This document shows, piece by piece, positions 35,919 through 44,682 of a stretch of 64,000 nucleotides of DNA. Positions within the stretch are counted from its first letter, which is position 1, and each line of letters starts with the position of its first letter. The notes below the pieces were generated by a model. It searched no databases. It saw nothing but the letters and a program-made list of their open reading frames with translations, and was not told the origin of the DNA. Source of the DNA: Maricaulis alexandrii (lineage in GTDB: Bacteria; Pseudomonadota; Alphaproteobacteria; Caulobacterales; Maricaulaceae); NCBI RefSeq assembly GCF_005871165.1, contig NZ_SWKP01000011.1, forward strand, positions 40,735 through 104,734, in the 5' to 3' direction. The position numbers and the translations under genes are program-made.

Positions 35919-37118
35919 CTAGAAATCCCATTGCAGTCGGAGTTGTGCGCCCGAAATGTCCGTGCTGGCGGCACCGGCCCGCTCGACCGTGCCATCGACC
36001 AGATTCGCCATCACGCGAACCCGGTCTTCCAGATACCAGTTTACGCCCAGCGTCCAGTTGGTCAGCACGCCTTCATTGACCGAGTCCAGGTCGGCACGGT
36101 CAACGCGCAGGGCGATCTCGACCGCGCCCAAACCGCCTTCGGACAGGGGCGTGGCCGGACGCGTGCGACCGAAGCGGCCGGAACCGCTGGAATAGGAACG
36201 GGTCTCGCCGGTCAGGAAATAGCCGGCGGAGATGTACTGGGCATTGAAGTCCGGATCACCGGCCGGTCCGTCGACCGTCAGATCCATCCATTCCGCTTCC
36301 ACATGGAAGGGCCCGCGAACCATGGCCGCTTCCAGACCCCAGAACAGGGAGGTCTCGGCTTCGCCCAGCGGGCGGCCCGGACGGAAATCGGCCGACACGA
36401 CCCGGTCGGTGATATGGGTCTGCGGACGCACGCGGACACGCGTGCCGGCATCACCGTAATCCAGGTGGCGCACGGAAGCGCCGAAATGCAGCGTCGCGGC
36501 TTCGGTCGAAACGGACCGGGTGAAGCGCGCTGCGATGGCGGAGCTGTCATCCAGCTCCAAGCTTTCGGACAGATCGCCCGGCCGGCCGCCGAACACGCCG
36601 CCACTGATCGTGAACCCCTCGCCCTCATGCACCAGAAGCGCACCGACGCGGCGGTCCAGACCGAACAGATCCGTGCCCAGGCCGCGCTCCATGAAAGTGA
36701 TGTAGCGGGACGAGGTTGCCTCATCGATCGAGTTCGGGGTCTTCATGTGACCCAGCTTCAATTCGAAGCCGGTTCCTTCGAAGGTGAGGTAGACGTCATT
36801 GGCGGCAATCGACTCATTGATCCAGTCGAACTCGGCCACATAGCCGACACCGCTGAAACTGCCGGTCACGCCGAGGCGGGCGGTGCGGATCTCGCTGTCC
36901 GACCAGGACGTGGTGGCACCGGCCGTGTCGAACTCGACATCGCCGTAATCCAGGAAGACGCGGCCGCGGAAGGTGAAGCTGTCGCCGGTTTCCGGGTTCG
37001 ACCAGGAAGGGACACCATCGAATTCCCAGCCCGCTTCATCCTGGGCGAAAGCGGCAGAGGTCGGAACGAGTGCGGTGGCTGCGGCCAAGAGGGTGCTCGC
37101 AAGAAAAGCTTTGGTCAC
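35919..37118 (-). CDS. Phosphate-selective porin, OprP/OprO family
   Basis: This 399-residue outer-membrane barrel has a signal peptide (TKAFLASTLLAAATALVPTS followed by AAFAQ), then strands typical of OprP: GRVFLDYGDVEFDT, DSEIRTARLGVTGSF, KLGHMKTPNSIDEATSSRY, and a final strand ending LRLQWDF. The start is a GTG at 37118, which puts the signal peptide exactly at the N-terminus; a TTG at 37184 would add 22 residues. Anion or phosphate selectivity is inferred from the family and from the pstS neighbour. A Pho-like box lies about 135 bases upstream. Confidence 0.88.
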   Translation of the reverse strand: MTKAFLASTLLAAATALVPTSAAFAQDEAGWEFDGVPSWSNPETGDSFTFRGRVFLDYGDVEFDTAGATTSWSDSEIRTARLGVTGSFSGVGYVAEFDWINESIAANDVYLTFEGTGFELKLGHMKTPNSIDEATSSRYITFMERGLGTDLFGLDRRVGALLVHEGEGFTISGGVFGGRPGDLSESLELDDSSAIAARFTRSVSTEAATLHFGASVRHLDYGDAGTRVRVRPQTHITDRVVSADFRPGRPLGEAETSLFWGLEAAMVRGPFHVEAEWMDLTVDGPAGDPDFNAQYISAGYFLTGETRSYSSGSGRFGRTRPATPLSEGGLGAVEIALRVDRADLDSVNEGVLTNWTLGVNWYLEDRVRVMANLVDGTVERAGAASTDISGAQLRLQWDF

Positions 37119-37252
37119 GAGGGACTGTCCTGAAGCTTTCAGGACGCCTGTCTGACGTCGTCGGCTATAGAAGCTTTGTGTCAAACCTGCGTCTCTGATG
37201 TGAAGGTTTTGCTACGACTTTGGTATTTCGCGAAAGCTCGTAATCGGAATCC

Positions 37253-37281
37253 ATGACGGTTTTGCAACAAACGCATCACAA
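37253..37281 (-). promoter_or_regulatory. Candidate Pho box upstream of the porin-pstS operon
   Basis: Three 7-mers at exact 11-base spacing on the minus strand are TTGTGAT, TTGTTGC and CCGTCAT. They score 5, 3 and 6 of 7 against CTGTCAT, so the site is imperfect. It partly overlaps a 10-base inverted repeat at 37263-37272/37282-37291. Both features lie 135-175 bases upstream of the porin start. Confidence 0.5.
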
Positions 37282-37334
37282 GTTTGTTGCAGTATTCCGC
37301 GAAGAGTCGAAAAGCACCATGTAAACAAGAAAAA

Positions 37335-37360
37335 GGCCCGGGACCTTGGGGTCCCGGGCC
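37335..37360 (-). terminator. Terminator of the phnC-phnDE operon
   Basis: A perfect 11-base stem (37335-37345 with 37350-37360) with a 4-base loop (CCAA on the minus strand) is followed on the minus strand by TTTTTCTTGTTTAC, an ideal intrinsic terminator 27 bases after the phnDE stop. Confidence 0.9.
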
Positions 37361-37387
37361 GGTTTCGTCGGCTCAATCTGACGCTGT

Positions 37388-39409
37388 CTAGACGAGACGT
37401 TTGCGCAGCAATTGTGACAGCAAATCGATGGCGCTGACGGCCACGACGATGACGATCACGATGGCCGCGGTCCGTTGATAATCGAAGGCGCGAACCGCTT
37501 CGAACAGGATCTGGCCGATACCGCCCGCCCCGATCAGGCCGAGCACGGTGGCCGAGCGCGCATTCGACTCGAACCGGTAGAGACCGAAAGAGGTCCACAG
37601 CGGGGCGACCTGCGGAATCACCGCCCAGATCACTTCGTGCAGCGGCATGGCGCCGGTGGCGCGCACACCCTCCACGGGCCCGTTATCGATCGCCTCAACG
37701 GCTTCCGAGAACAGCTTGGCGAGCACGCCGGTCGTATGGACCGCGAGCGCCATCACACCGGCCAATGGCCCCAGGCCCACAGCGGCAATGAAGACGAGGG
37801 CAATGATCAGCTCATTGATCGAGCGGAACACGTCCATCAGGCGGCGCACCGGTTGCACCACCCAGTTGGGTGCCACATTGCGGGCACTCAGCAGGCCGAA
37901 CGGGATCGCCGAGAAGACGGCGATGAAGGTACCCCAGATCGCGATCTGCACGGTGACGATCATCTGCGGGACGGCCTCGGAGAAGCCATGCATCAGGTTC
38001 TGGCCGTACTCGGTGCGCGAGGCGGCGGAGGAAATATCATCCGGGAAGAAGCCGGCGATGAACTCGCCCATATCCCCGGCATTCTCGACCAGCAGGTAGG
38101 ACCGATCCATGTCGGCACTGTCAAAGCTCCAGACCAGGATGATGATCACGCCGGCCGCAATCACCGCATTGGCAACGCGTTCGAACAGCGGCACGCGCGG
38201 TCCCGGCCCGCGCGGCGCGGAGGCCCACAGGAGCAGGGTCAGAAGAACGAGGGCCAGGCCCAGCATGGCGCCGCTGGCCAGCCAGTTGATGCTGGAGACT
38301 TCCGCCGGCGCCGGACCATCGGTCTGGACATCACCCACGGCACTGGCCTGGCTGATCAGACCGGTATTCCCGGCTTCCACCTCGGCCAGACGTTCCCGCA
38401 GGGCCGCGACGCGGGTTTCGCGCTCGGCCTCCGACAGGTCCGGATCATTCCGGGCCTCGGTCAGGTCCCGCACGATTTCCAGCTGCACGATCGGATCGAG
38501 ATGCGCATTGGAGGAGGGCAGGAAGAGGCCGAAATACAACGGATCCAGCACTTCGCGGGCCGCCGCAATTTCTTCCGGCGTGCCCATGCGGCCATAATTC
38601 ATGAAGAAGTATTGCAGGCGCTGCTTGGCTTCCTCGTCCAGGTCCGTACGCCAGATGATCGGGTCGGTCTGGATCGGCGGCGAGGTCCAGATCACGCGGA
38701 TACGGGCCGCAATGTCCGGACGCGTACGCTGCAGCAGCGTCATGTTCGTGGTGTTGTTGGTGCCGACATCGATCAGCCCATTGGCCACCGCCACGGCATT
38801 GGCTTCATGGTTGGCATTGCGGACCGAGTTGAAGCACTCGCTCGGATCAATGCCGCGCGGCGCGAAAATGAAGGCCGACGGGACCAAATAGCCGGAGGTC
38901 GAATTGGGATCACCCATGCCGAAATCGATCGATCCGTCACAGGTCAGAATGTCCTCGACCGACTGGATCGGGCTGTCCACCGGCACGATGAGCACGGAAT
39001 TATAGCCTTCCGACCCGTCCGGATAGGTCGCCTTGGCAAAGACCTGGCCACCGCCCAGCCGCACGGCCTGCAGACCGGAGAAGTTGGAGAACCACGCCAC
39101 CTGGATCGAGCCATAGCGCATGGCCTGGATCATCCCGGCATAGTCGGAGGCATAGAAGGGCTGGATGTCATAGCCCGTCCATTCCGACATGGCGGCGATG
39201 AAGGGGCGCCAGTTGGATTCCAGATTGGACGAGGACTCGGTGGCAATGATGCCGAAATTCAGCGTGCGGCGTTCGACCGGTTCGGTCAGCACGGTCGGGC
39301 TGGCACCGGTATCGCCGCTGGTGTCCGCCGGGCCCGAACAGGCGGCCAGGCCGGCCAGCGAGACCAGAAGCGCCAGGCGCAGGAAAATCTGGGACATCAG
39401 GCGGATCAT
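37388..39409 (-). CDS. Fused phosphonate-type ABC binding lipoprotein and permease (PhnD-PhnE)
   Basis: This 673-residue protein joins two normally separate subunits. Residues 1-24 form a lipoprotein signal (SLAGLAAC, Cys24). Residues 50-300 are the PhnD-like binding domain (NFGIIATESSSNLESNWRPF, VAWFSNFSGLQAVRLGGGQV, DPNSTSGYLVPSAF). A helical linker follows (SEAERETRVAALRERLAEVE), then membrane helices at 376-398 and 411-428, and the PhnE permease from about 470. The permease contains FRSINELIIALVFIAAVGLG and VEGVRATGAMPLHEVIWAVI, the EAA-type loop contacting the ATPase. It is translationally coupled to phnC by a four-base overlap. The substrate may be phosphonate, phosphite or phosphate. 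Confidence 0.9.
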   Translation of the reverse strand: MIRLMSQIFLRLALLVSLAGLAACSGPADTSGDTGASPTVLTEPVERRTLNFGIIATESSSNLESNWRPFIAAMSEWTGYDIQPFYASDYAGMIQAMRYGSIQVAWFSNFSGLQAVRLGGGQVFAKATYPDGSEGYNSVLIVPVDSPIQSVEDILTCDGSIDFGMGDPNSTSGYLVPSAFIFAPRGIDPSECFNSVRNANHEANAVAVANGLIDVGTNNTTNMTLLQRTRPDIAARIRVIWTSPPIQTDPIIWRTDLDEEAKQRLQYFFMNYGRMGTPEEIAAAREVLDPLYFGLFLPSSNAHLDPIVQLEIVRDLTEARNDPDLSEAERETRVAALRERLAEVEAGNTGLISQASAVGDVQTDGPAPAEVSSINWLASGAMLGLALVLLTLLLWASAPRGPGPRVPLFERVANAVIAAGVIIILVWSFDSADMDRSYLLVENAGDMGEFIAGFFPDDISSAASRTEYGQNLMHGFSEAVPQMIVTVQIAIWGTFIAVFSAIPFGLLSARNVAPNWVVQPVRRLMDVFRSINELIIALVFIAAVGLGPLAGVMALAVHTTGVLAKLFSEAVEAIDNGPVEGVRATGAMPLHEVIWAVIPQVAPLWTSFGLYRFESNARSATVLGLIGAGGIGQILFEAVRAFDYQRTAAIVIVIVVAVSAIDLLSQLLRKRLV

Positions 39410-40200
39410 GACTCCCCTCCATGGAAGGCCGTCTCGAATTCGGGGCCGTAGATCTCGACCAGTTTCTCGCGGCTCAGACCGTCGGACGGTCCGTCATAGA
39501 CGATCCGCCCCTTGTTCAGGGCGACCGTGCGGTCGCAGAATTTCTGGGCGTAATCGACCTGGTGCAGGGTCACCACCACGGTCAGGTCATCGGTCTGGTT
39601 CAGCTCGCGCAGCAATTCCATCACCTTTCGGGCGGACACCGGGTCCAGCGAGGCGATCGGCTCGTCAGCGAACAGGACTTTGGCGCCCTGGACGAGCGAG
39701 CGCGCGATGGCGCCGCGCTGCTGCTGACCGCCGGACAGGTTGGAGGCGCGGCGGCCGGCGAATTCGGCAATGCCGACCCGTTCCAGCGCATCCATGGCGG
39801 ATTGCTTCACCGAGGTCGGGAACAGGCCCAGCGCCCCGCGCCAGGCCGGCAGGCGGCCCAGGGCGCCCAGCATGACATTGGCAAACAGGGTCAGGCGGCC
39901 GACCAGGTTGAACTGCTGGAAGATGAAGCCGAGCCGGGCGCGATTGGCGCGCACACCGGAACTGATCTTGCCCTTGGACTGCATGACCTTGCCGAGCACG
40001 GAGACCGGACCGGAATCGGTATCGGCGACTTGCAGGGCGGCACCGACACGCAGGAGGGTGGACTTGCCGGAACCGGACGGGCCGATGAGGGCCACCATTT
40101 CACCCGGTTCGATGGTCAGGCTGACATTGTCGAGCGCCTTCGTCTCGCCGAATGTCATCCGGACATTTTCGGCTTTGAGCGCCGCTGCGGCGTCTGTCAT
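39406..40200 (-). CDS. phnC: Phosphonate-type ABC transporter ATPase PhnC
   Basis: This 264-residue ATPase has Walker A GPSGSGKST, the Q-loop region RLGFIFQQFNLVGRLT, the signature NLSGGQQQRGAIARSLVQGA, and Walker B KVLFADEPIASLDP. The PhnC-specific end of the D-loop is followed by VTLHQVDYAQKFCDR. It powers import through the fused PhnD-PhnE protein encoded next. The ATG at 40200 is chosen because the upstream frame overlaps the Pho box and lacks similarity. Its promoter lies between it and the divergent gspO. Confidence 0.95.
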   Translation of the reverse strand: MTDAAAALKAENVRMTFGETKALDNVSLTIEPGEMVALIGPSGSGKSTLLRVGAALQVADTDSGPVSVLGKVMQSKGKISSGVRANRARLGFIFQQFNLVGRLTLFANVMLGALGRLPAWRGALGLFPTSVKQSAMDALERVGIAEFAGRRASNLSGGQQQRGAIARSLVQGAKVLFADEPIASLDPVSARKVMELLRELNQTDDLTVVVTLHQVDYAQKFCDRTVALNKGRIVYDGPSDGLSREKLVEIYGPEFETAFHGGES

Positions 40201-40233
40201 GTTTGGCCTCACCCCTTTGCGCGCCGATGTTTT

Positions 40234-40262
40234 GGCGCAGTCCCAAGACACTTTTGTGACAG
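40234..40262 (-). promoter_or_regulatory. Candidate Pho box upstream of phnC
   Basis: On the minus strand, CTGTCAC-AAAA-GTGTCTT, then a weaker CTGCGCC eleven bases on, gives three direct 7-mers at 11-base spacing. The first matches CTGTCAT at six of seven positions. The site is 34-62 bases upstream of the phnC start and its right end is seven bases from the divergent gspO start codon, so it may control both. Confidence 0.65.
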
Positions 40263-40269
40263 GACCCGC

Positions 40270-40755
40270 ATGATTGTCATCCACGCCGCGAGCCTGATCC
40301 TCATAACTGCGTTGATCACGCTGTCCTGGATCGATTTTCGGACATACCGGCTACCCGATCCAGTGACTTTGCCGCTGATCGCCGCCGGTCTGGCAGCGAA
40401 TGCGTTTGTGTTCAATACCCCGGCTGCGTCTTTGGTCGGTGCAGCGCTGGGCTATGGCGTTTTTGTCGCAATCGAGATCGGCTTCAAAAAGCTGCGCGGC
40501 ATCCAGGGGCTGGGGCGCGGGGATGCCAAGCTTCTGGCCGCTGGCGGGGCCTGGTGCGGTGGCTGGCTGTTGCCGGGCATCGTGCTGATCGGCGCCCTCT
40601 CCGCCCTGCTCTTCGTGGGCATGCTGGCGCTGATCCGGCGTCAGCCTCTCAATGACACCACGCCCTACGCTTTCGGCCCCTGGCTCGCCCTGGGCATCGC
40701 CTTGGCCTGGGTCTATCGCGCCTATGGTCCCGGCCTGTACCCGCCCGTCTACTAG
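40270..40755 (+). CDS. gspO: A24 prepilin peptidase of the type II secretion system
   Basis: This 161-residue membrane aspartic peptidase has its catalytic aspartates in TLSWIDFRTYRLPDP and GLGRGDAKLLAAGGAW. It lacks the cytoplasmic N-methyltransferase domain of classical GspO/PilD, so methylation, if any, is supplied elsewhere. It should cleave the GspG, H, I, J and K leaders. It reads toward the end of the gsp operon and its stop overlaps the convergent lipoprotein gene's stop by four bases (CTAG). It is divergent from phnC with the Pho box between. Confidence 0.88.
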   Translation: MIVIHAASLILITALITLSWIDFRTYRLPDPVTLPLIAAGLAANAFVFNTPAASLVGAALGYGVFVAIEIGFKKLRGIQGLGRGDAKLLAAGGAWCGGWLLPGIVLIGALSALLFVGMLALIRRQPLNDTTPYAFGPWLALGIALAWVYRAYGPGLYPPVY

Positions 40756-41297
40756 CGCGGTGCCTGGCCCGCACCGCGGCAGGCATAGACACCGATCACC
40801 GGGATCACCAGGGTGCGGCCATTGGGCTGGACCACGCGCATCACGGCCCGCTCGATCCGCTGCCCCGTCGGCAGGCTCTCGCCCACGCGTCCACTTAACC
40901 GGATGTCCAGCTGTCGCTGCGCATCGGCATAGACGCGATGGAACGGATCGCCGGTGACATAGCCGCCCTCGCGCGCCGGCGTGTAGAAACCGTGCTCGGC
41001 GCCCATGGCGAAGATGCGGGCAAACCCGTCCGTCTCATTCTCGAAAGCGACCAGGCGGTGCGCCGCATCCGCCGTCCAGAAGAATGTGGCACAGGCTCCA
41101 TCGGCCAGGCTTTGCGGGGGCAGGCCGGATTGCCCATCGGTCAGCGCGGCTTCAGCCCCGGGCCGAGCCTGTTCCAGCGCCGGCGGTCGCGGCAGCGATG
41201 CGGACGGAGCGGCCCCGCCCGTGCTGGCACAACCCGCCAGGACCAGACCGGCCAGACCGCACAGGAGCGGGACCCAGTGTCTACGGATTGCCGTCAT
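40752..41297 (-). CDS. Lipoprotein of unknown function at the end of the gsp operon
   Basis: This predicted protein of 181 residues has a lipoprotein signal peptide, LLCGLAGLVLAGC, then a low-complexity SAAP-rich linker. The globular domain includes ACATFFWTADAAHRLVAFEN and IERAVMRVVQPNGRTLVIPV. I do not recognise the family. It overlaps gspN by 17 bases and ends the operon, so it is probably an accessory protein of this secretion system. A pilotin or GspS-like role can be considered only because of position; no sequence similarity supports it. Confidence 0.75.
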   Translation of the reverse strand: MTAIRRHWVPLLCGLAGLVLAGCASTGGAAPSASLPRPPALEQARPGAEAALTDGQSGLPPQSLADGACATFFWTADAAHRLVAFENETDGFARIFAMGAEHGFYTPAREGGYVTGDPFHRVYADAQRQLDIRLSGRVGESLPTGQRIERAVMRVVQPNGRTLVIPVIGVYACRGAGQAPR

Positions 41298-41988
41298 AAG
41301 CCCGTCTCCCTTCACGCTGCCAGACATCACCGTCACGCTCGAACCCGGCCAGGGCCAGCATGTCGGCCATGTCCGACATTTCCGTCCGTGCTGTCACGCG
41401 CCAGTCCACAGCCTGCGCGCCGAACACCGCCTCGCCGTCCAGTTCCAGACGGTCGGAGCGGCCTGCAAAATCCACCACCAGAACCCCGTCCCGGCAGGCC
41501 AGCTGCCCTGTCAGGACCGGACCGTCAAACCCGGTCAGCGCGCCGGTGCGCACTTCACCCGCCGCCGCGCGGCAGGTGCCGTTTCGCCAGTCCAGTTCGC
41601 TGATCCGGCCCTGCACCCGCTCACCACCGCCCAGCCCGGGCAGGTCTGGCGCATCCAGCCGATCCAGGGCGACAGAGAAATCGGCCCCGGTGAGCCGGAC
41701 ACGGCCACCGCTCCAATCCGCCCGGCCCCGGCCGCGCAGACTGTCATCCTCGATCTGCCAATCCAGACTCAGCTGTCCGGTCAGCAACCCCGCAGGCCGC
41801 AGCCCGACCCGGGTCTCCCGCACGGTCTGGTTCCGGAGGCGCAGATCATAGATCCGGCCATCCCAGACCGTGCCATAGACGTCGGAATAGCCCGCCGGCC
41901 CCGCCAGCATGACCACCGCCTTGAGCGGCATGAGCACGATCAGCCAGACCAGAAGAAAGCCCAGAACCAGACCCGCCCGTGCCCACAT
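41281..41988 (-). CDS. gspN: Type II secretion system protein GspN
   Basis: This 235-residue protein has an N-terminal membrane helix (MWARAGLVLGFLLVWLIVLM) followed by PLKAVVMLAGPAGYSDVYGTVWDGR, a typical GspN start. The rest is a periplasmic beta-rich domain with a conserved cysteine pair (NGTCRAAAGEV and LTGQLACRDG). GspN is an optional inner-membrane component of unknown exact role. Its start codon overlaps the gspM stop (TGATG). Confidence 0.9.
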   Translation of the reverse strand: MWARAGLVLGFLLVWLIVLMPLKAVVMLAGPAGYSDVYGTVWDGRIYDLRLRNQTVRETRVGLRPAGLLTGQLSLDWQIEDDSLRGRGRADWSGGRVRLTGADFSVALDRLDAPDLPGLGGGERVQGRISELDWRNGTCRAAAGEVRTGALTGFDGPVLTGQLACRDGVLVVDFAGRSDRLELDGEAVFGAQAVDWRVTARTEMSDMADMLALAGFERDGDVWQREGRRAYDGNP

Positions 41989-42491
41989 CACGCGCCTCCC
42001 GCCTGCCGCAGCAGGATCGAGGCCGACACCATCTGGCCCGGCTCGCGGTCGAGACTGGCGGACATGACGGCAATGCCGTGCTCCTGTTCCAGTCCGACCA
42101 GGAAGCGCATCACCGACGGGCCCGGCGCGCGGTCGATCGTGATAGTCAGCCCGCCATCCTCGGTCGGAACCATGCGGGCCAGGGCGATCTCGTTGCGCAG
42201 CGCCATTGCGCCGACCACGGCCCGCAGGGATTGCTCCGTCCGCGCCGCCTCGCCGGCCCCGCTGGCCGCCAGCTCCCGATAGGCTCGGGCATCGGCCTGC
42301 ACCGAGCGGTAAAGCTGCATGGACGCGGCATAATCCGTACGCGCCGCCGCATGGAAATCGCGCAGCGGACGGATCACCGCCACGGTCAGGATCAGGCCCA
42401 GGATCATCACACCCATCACGCCCAGCATGACCTGCTCGCGGCCGGTACGAGCCTGCCAATAGGCCAGGATCGGGGTCAAAAACCGGGTCAT
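41988..42491 (-). CDS. gspM: Type II secretion system protein GspM
   Basis: This 167-residue protein has a short cytoplasmic N-terminus, a membrane helix (EQVMLGVMGVMILGLILTVA) and a helical then ferredoxin-like periplasmic domain ending SASILLRQAGGA. GspM pairs with GspL in the inner-membrane platform. The assignment rests on size, topology and its place between gspL and gspN in a run of four-base-overlap genes, since GspM sequences diverge strongly. Confidence 0.88.
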   Translation of the reverse strand: MTRFLTPILAYWQARTGREQVMLGVMGVMILGLILTVAVIRPLRDFHAAARTDYAASMQLYRSVQADARAYRELAASGAGEAARTEQSLRAVVGAMALRNEIALARMVPTEDGGLTITIDRAPGPSVMRFLVGLEQEHGIAVMSASLDREPGQMVSASILLRQAGGA

Positions 42492-43711
42492 CGCAGCCTC
42501 ACCGTGAACTCGCCCTCAATGGCATTCTGGCTCTGGCGCGCGCCGCCATCGGCCAGCACAATGCCCAGCGCCTCGGCCCGCGCATTGAGCGTCTCGAAAT
42601 CGGCAAAATCGGCATAGAGCGCTGACACCAGAAGTTCGGACCGGGCGCGATCAAAGCGGACATGATCGATCCGCACCGTCTCGCTGCCCGCGGTCAATTC
42701 CGCCAGCGCCGCCGTCAATTGCAGGAAAGAGGAGCCGGTCTCGCCGCCGCCCAGACGAGCCAACCCGTCGCCGAGCAGGCGTTCCGCCTCTGCCGGGATG
42801 ACGCGCCGTGTCACCTGCGGCATGGCGGCCCGGAATTCGGCAATCGTCGCGGTATCGAACCGGTCCGCCTGCATCCGGTAGTAAAGCCCCTCGCCCCCGG
42901 TCAGCAGACCGAAACCCACCAGAAGCGCCGCAGCCAGCGCGGCCGGTCGTTTCAGCGGCTCGACCAGGGCCGACCAATCCATTCGGGACAGGAGGTCTGT
43001 CCCCAGAAGCGGCGGCTGGGCCGCGACCACGGCGTCAGGCAAGGCCGACGCCATCAGGTCGAGATCACCACGCGGGATCTGCCGGAAATTCTCGCCGGCC
43101 AGCCCCAGCGTGGCCGACACGGTCACCCCGGCACCGCCCACCGGCTGGACCAGCGGGGAAATCACCGTTCCGAAAAGCTTGGGATCGAGCGCCCCCCCCG
43201 CCGGTTTGCCGGGCTGGCGGACAGCATCGCCCTGGAACCAGAGCACGCTGTCGCCGCGGTCGAACAGGGTCAGCCCCGCCGCCGCATCGGCCGCGGCCAG
43301 ACACTCACTGAGCACATGGACCGGCCGCACGGCCAGCGCATCCACCCGCGCCCGCCAGGCCTCGACCTGGTCGCGGCGGGCCGCCATCACCCAGCGCCGG
43401 CCGGTTTCCTGCCGCGCCCCCGGCACGACATGCGTGTCGTCCAGGCGCGCGGCGAGCTCGTCCTCGATGGCAAAAGGCGCAGCCTGTTGCGCGTCCCGGT
43501 CACCGCGGGCCGGCAGGTCGATCTCCGCCAGGAACACGCTCTGGGCCGGCAGCAGGACCAGGGTCCGGTTCACCGCGTCCAGCGGAACAGGCAGTTCGGC
43601 CAGCTCGCCATCCGCGACACCGTCATGCAGGCGACGCCCGCTGGCGCGCTCGATGACCGACCAGTGCAGGCGTCCGGCCTCTTCCAGCCTGAGGATCAGG
43701 TCCTGGCTCAT
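42488..43711 (-). CDS. gspL: Type II secretion system protein GspL
   Basis: This 407-residue protein has a cytoplasmic actin-like domain (residues 1-260, starting MSQDLILRLEEAGRLHWSVI). The membrane helix is around RPAALAAALLVGFGLLTGGE. A periplasmic ferredoxin-like domain follows (SETVRIDHVRFDRARSELLV). GspL links the GspE ATPase to the platform through its cytoplasmic domain. The ATG at 43711 forms a four-base overlap with gspK, which sets the start. Confidence 0.9.
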   Translation of the reverse strand: MSQDLILRLEEAGRLHWSVIERASGRRLHDGVADGELAELPVPLDAVNRTLVLLPAQSVFLAEIDLPARGDRDAQQAAPFAIEDELAARLDDTHVVPGARQETGRRWVMAARRDQVEAWRARVDALAVRPVHVLSECLAAADAAAGLTLFDRGDSVLWFQGDAVRQPGKPAGGALDPKLFGTVISPLVQPVGGAGVTVSATLGLAGENFRQIPRGDLDLMASALPDAVVAAQPPLLGTDLLSRMDWSALVEPLKRPAALAAALLVGFGLLTGGEGLYYRMQADRFDTATIAEFRAAMPQVTRRVIPAEAERLLGDGLARLGGGETGSSFLQLTAALAELTAGSETVRIDHVRFDRARSELLVSALYADFADFETLNARAEALGIVLADGGARQSQNAIEGEFTVRLR

Positions 43712-44682
43712 GCGATACTTCCATAACTCTGGGTGATCCGGCGGACCCGGCCACCGGCACATTCGACCAGCGCGGCCAGATGGAACACCTGGCCGGCATG
43801 GACGACATCAATCTCGATTTCAAAGAAGCGGGTCTCCAGACCCACCAGGTCCCGGCGCAACCCGTCCGGATCGGTTTCACGAACGACATCCAGCGCCCAG
43901 AAGGTCTCGATATCGGCGAACCCGTCCTGCGGACGTTGCAGCAGCAGGCCTTCAATGGCCGTGCGCGTGAGGCTGCCGTCGAAGGCCGCCGCCAGGAGCG
44001 GCCATTGATCGGCCTGCAGCGTATTGATGTTCAACCGCGTCGGCGCGGCCACCGGCCGGGTACACACGACAGGCTCCAGCACGCGGTAGATATCCGGCGT
44101 CATGGCATCCAGGGCCAGCAATTCGGCGCGCTCCGACATCAGCGTATTGCCGGTCCGGTAGGCCGTGTAGAGCCCGTCCTCGCCGCCCGCGGCCAGGGGC
44201 CGGGCATCGCTGTCGATCCAGTCTGCCGCCTGGGCCGCGATCCGCGCTGCCTCGCTCGCCGGAATGTCGAGGGAGCGCATCAGGATTTCGAACCGGTCCT
44301 GCTGCGCCGGGTCAGCCCGCCAACCGCCCTGGCCATCCGGCGTCACCAGCCCATTCAGGTTGAAGCAATTATTCCCGTCCCGGACCTGTCCGCTCAACCG
44401 GCCGCGCTCGATTGGGAATTGGCGGGCACCGGTCAGCCAGTCCGCATCCGGCCTCAAGGCCGTGTCCGGATCCGCCATGGCGCGCTCGACCAGGGCTTCG
44501 GAGAATTCGCGTGCCCCCAGCGCATACCAATAGGCCTGGTCGCGCAGCTGGAGATTGGTCGCGCGCTGCTGGGCAAAGCGCAGATCCCCGGCCAACACCA
44601 CGGCCAGGCTGGCCATCACCGCGACCAGAAGCAGGGCACTCACCAGAGAGGCACCACTGTCCTTGTGTGCGAAGGCCCGCAT
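43708..44682 (-). CDS. gspK: Minor pseudopilin GspK
   Basis: This 324-residue pseudopilin, the largest of the set, has leader MRAFAHKDSGASLVSALLLV. As usual for GspK it lacks glutamate at mature position 5. The hydrophobic helix is followed by a large insertion domain (VRDGNNCFNLNGLV, RLNINTLQADQWPLLAAAFD) that includes the helix-hairpin segment typical of GspK. It sits at the tip of the pseudopilus with GspI and GspJ. The ATG at 44682 overlaps the gspJ stop (TGATG); a GTG at 44685 is also possible. Confidence 0.93.
   Translation of the reverse strand: MRAFAHKDSGASLVSALLLVAVMASLAVVLAGDLRFAQQRATNLQLRDQAYWYALGAREFSEALVERAMADPDTALRPDADWLTGARQFPIERGRLSGQVRDGNNCFNLNGLVTPDGQGGWRADPAQQDRFEILMRSLDIPASEAARIAAQAADWIDSDARPLAAGGEDGLYTAYRTGNTLMSERAELLALDAMTPDIYRVLEPVVCTRPVAAPTRLNINTLQADQWPLLAAAFDGSLTRTAIEGLLLQRPQDGFADIETFWALDVVRETDPDGLRRDLVGLETRFFEIEIDVVHAGQVFHLAALVECAGGRVRRITQSYGSIA

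Noticed and set aside
37475..39451. Long plus-strand frame opposite phnDE
   Set aside because: It has a similar antisense shadow composition without any recognisable domain; the minus strand carries the transporter.
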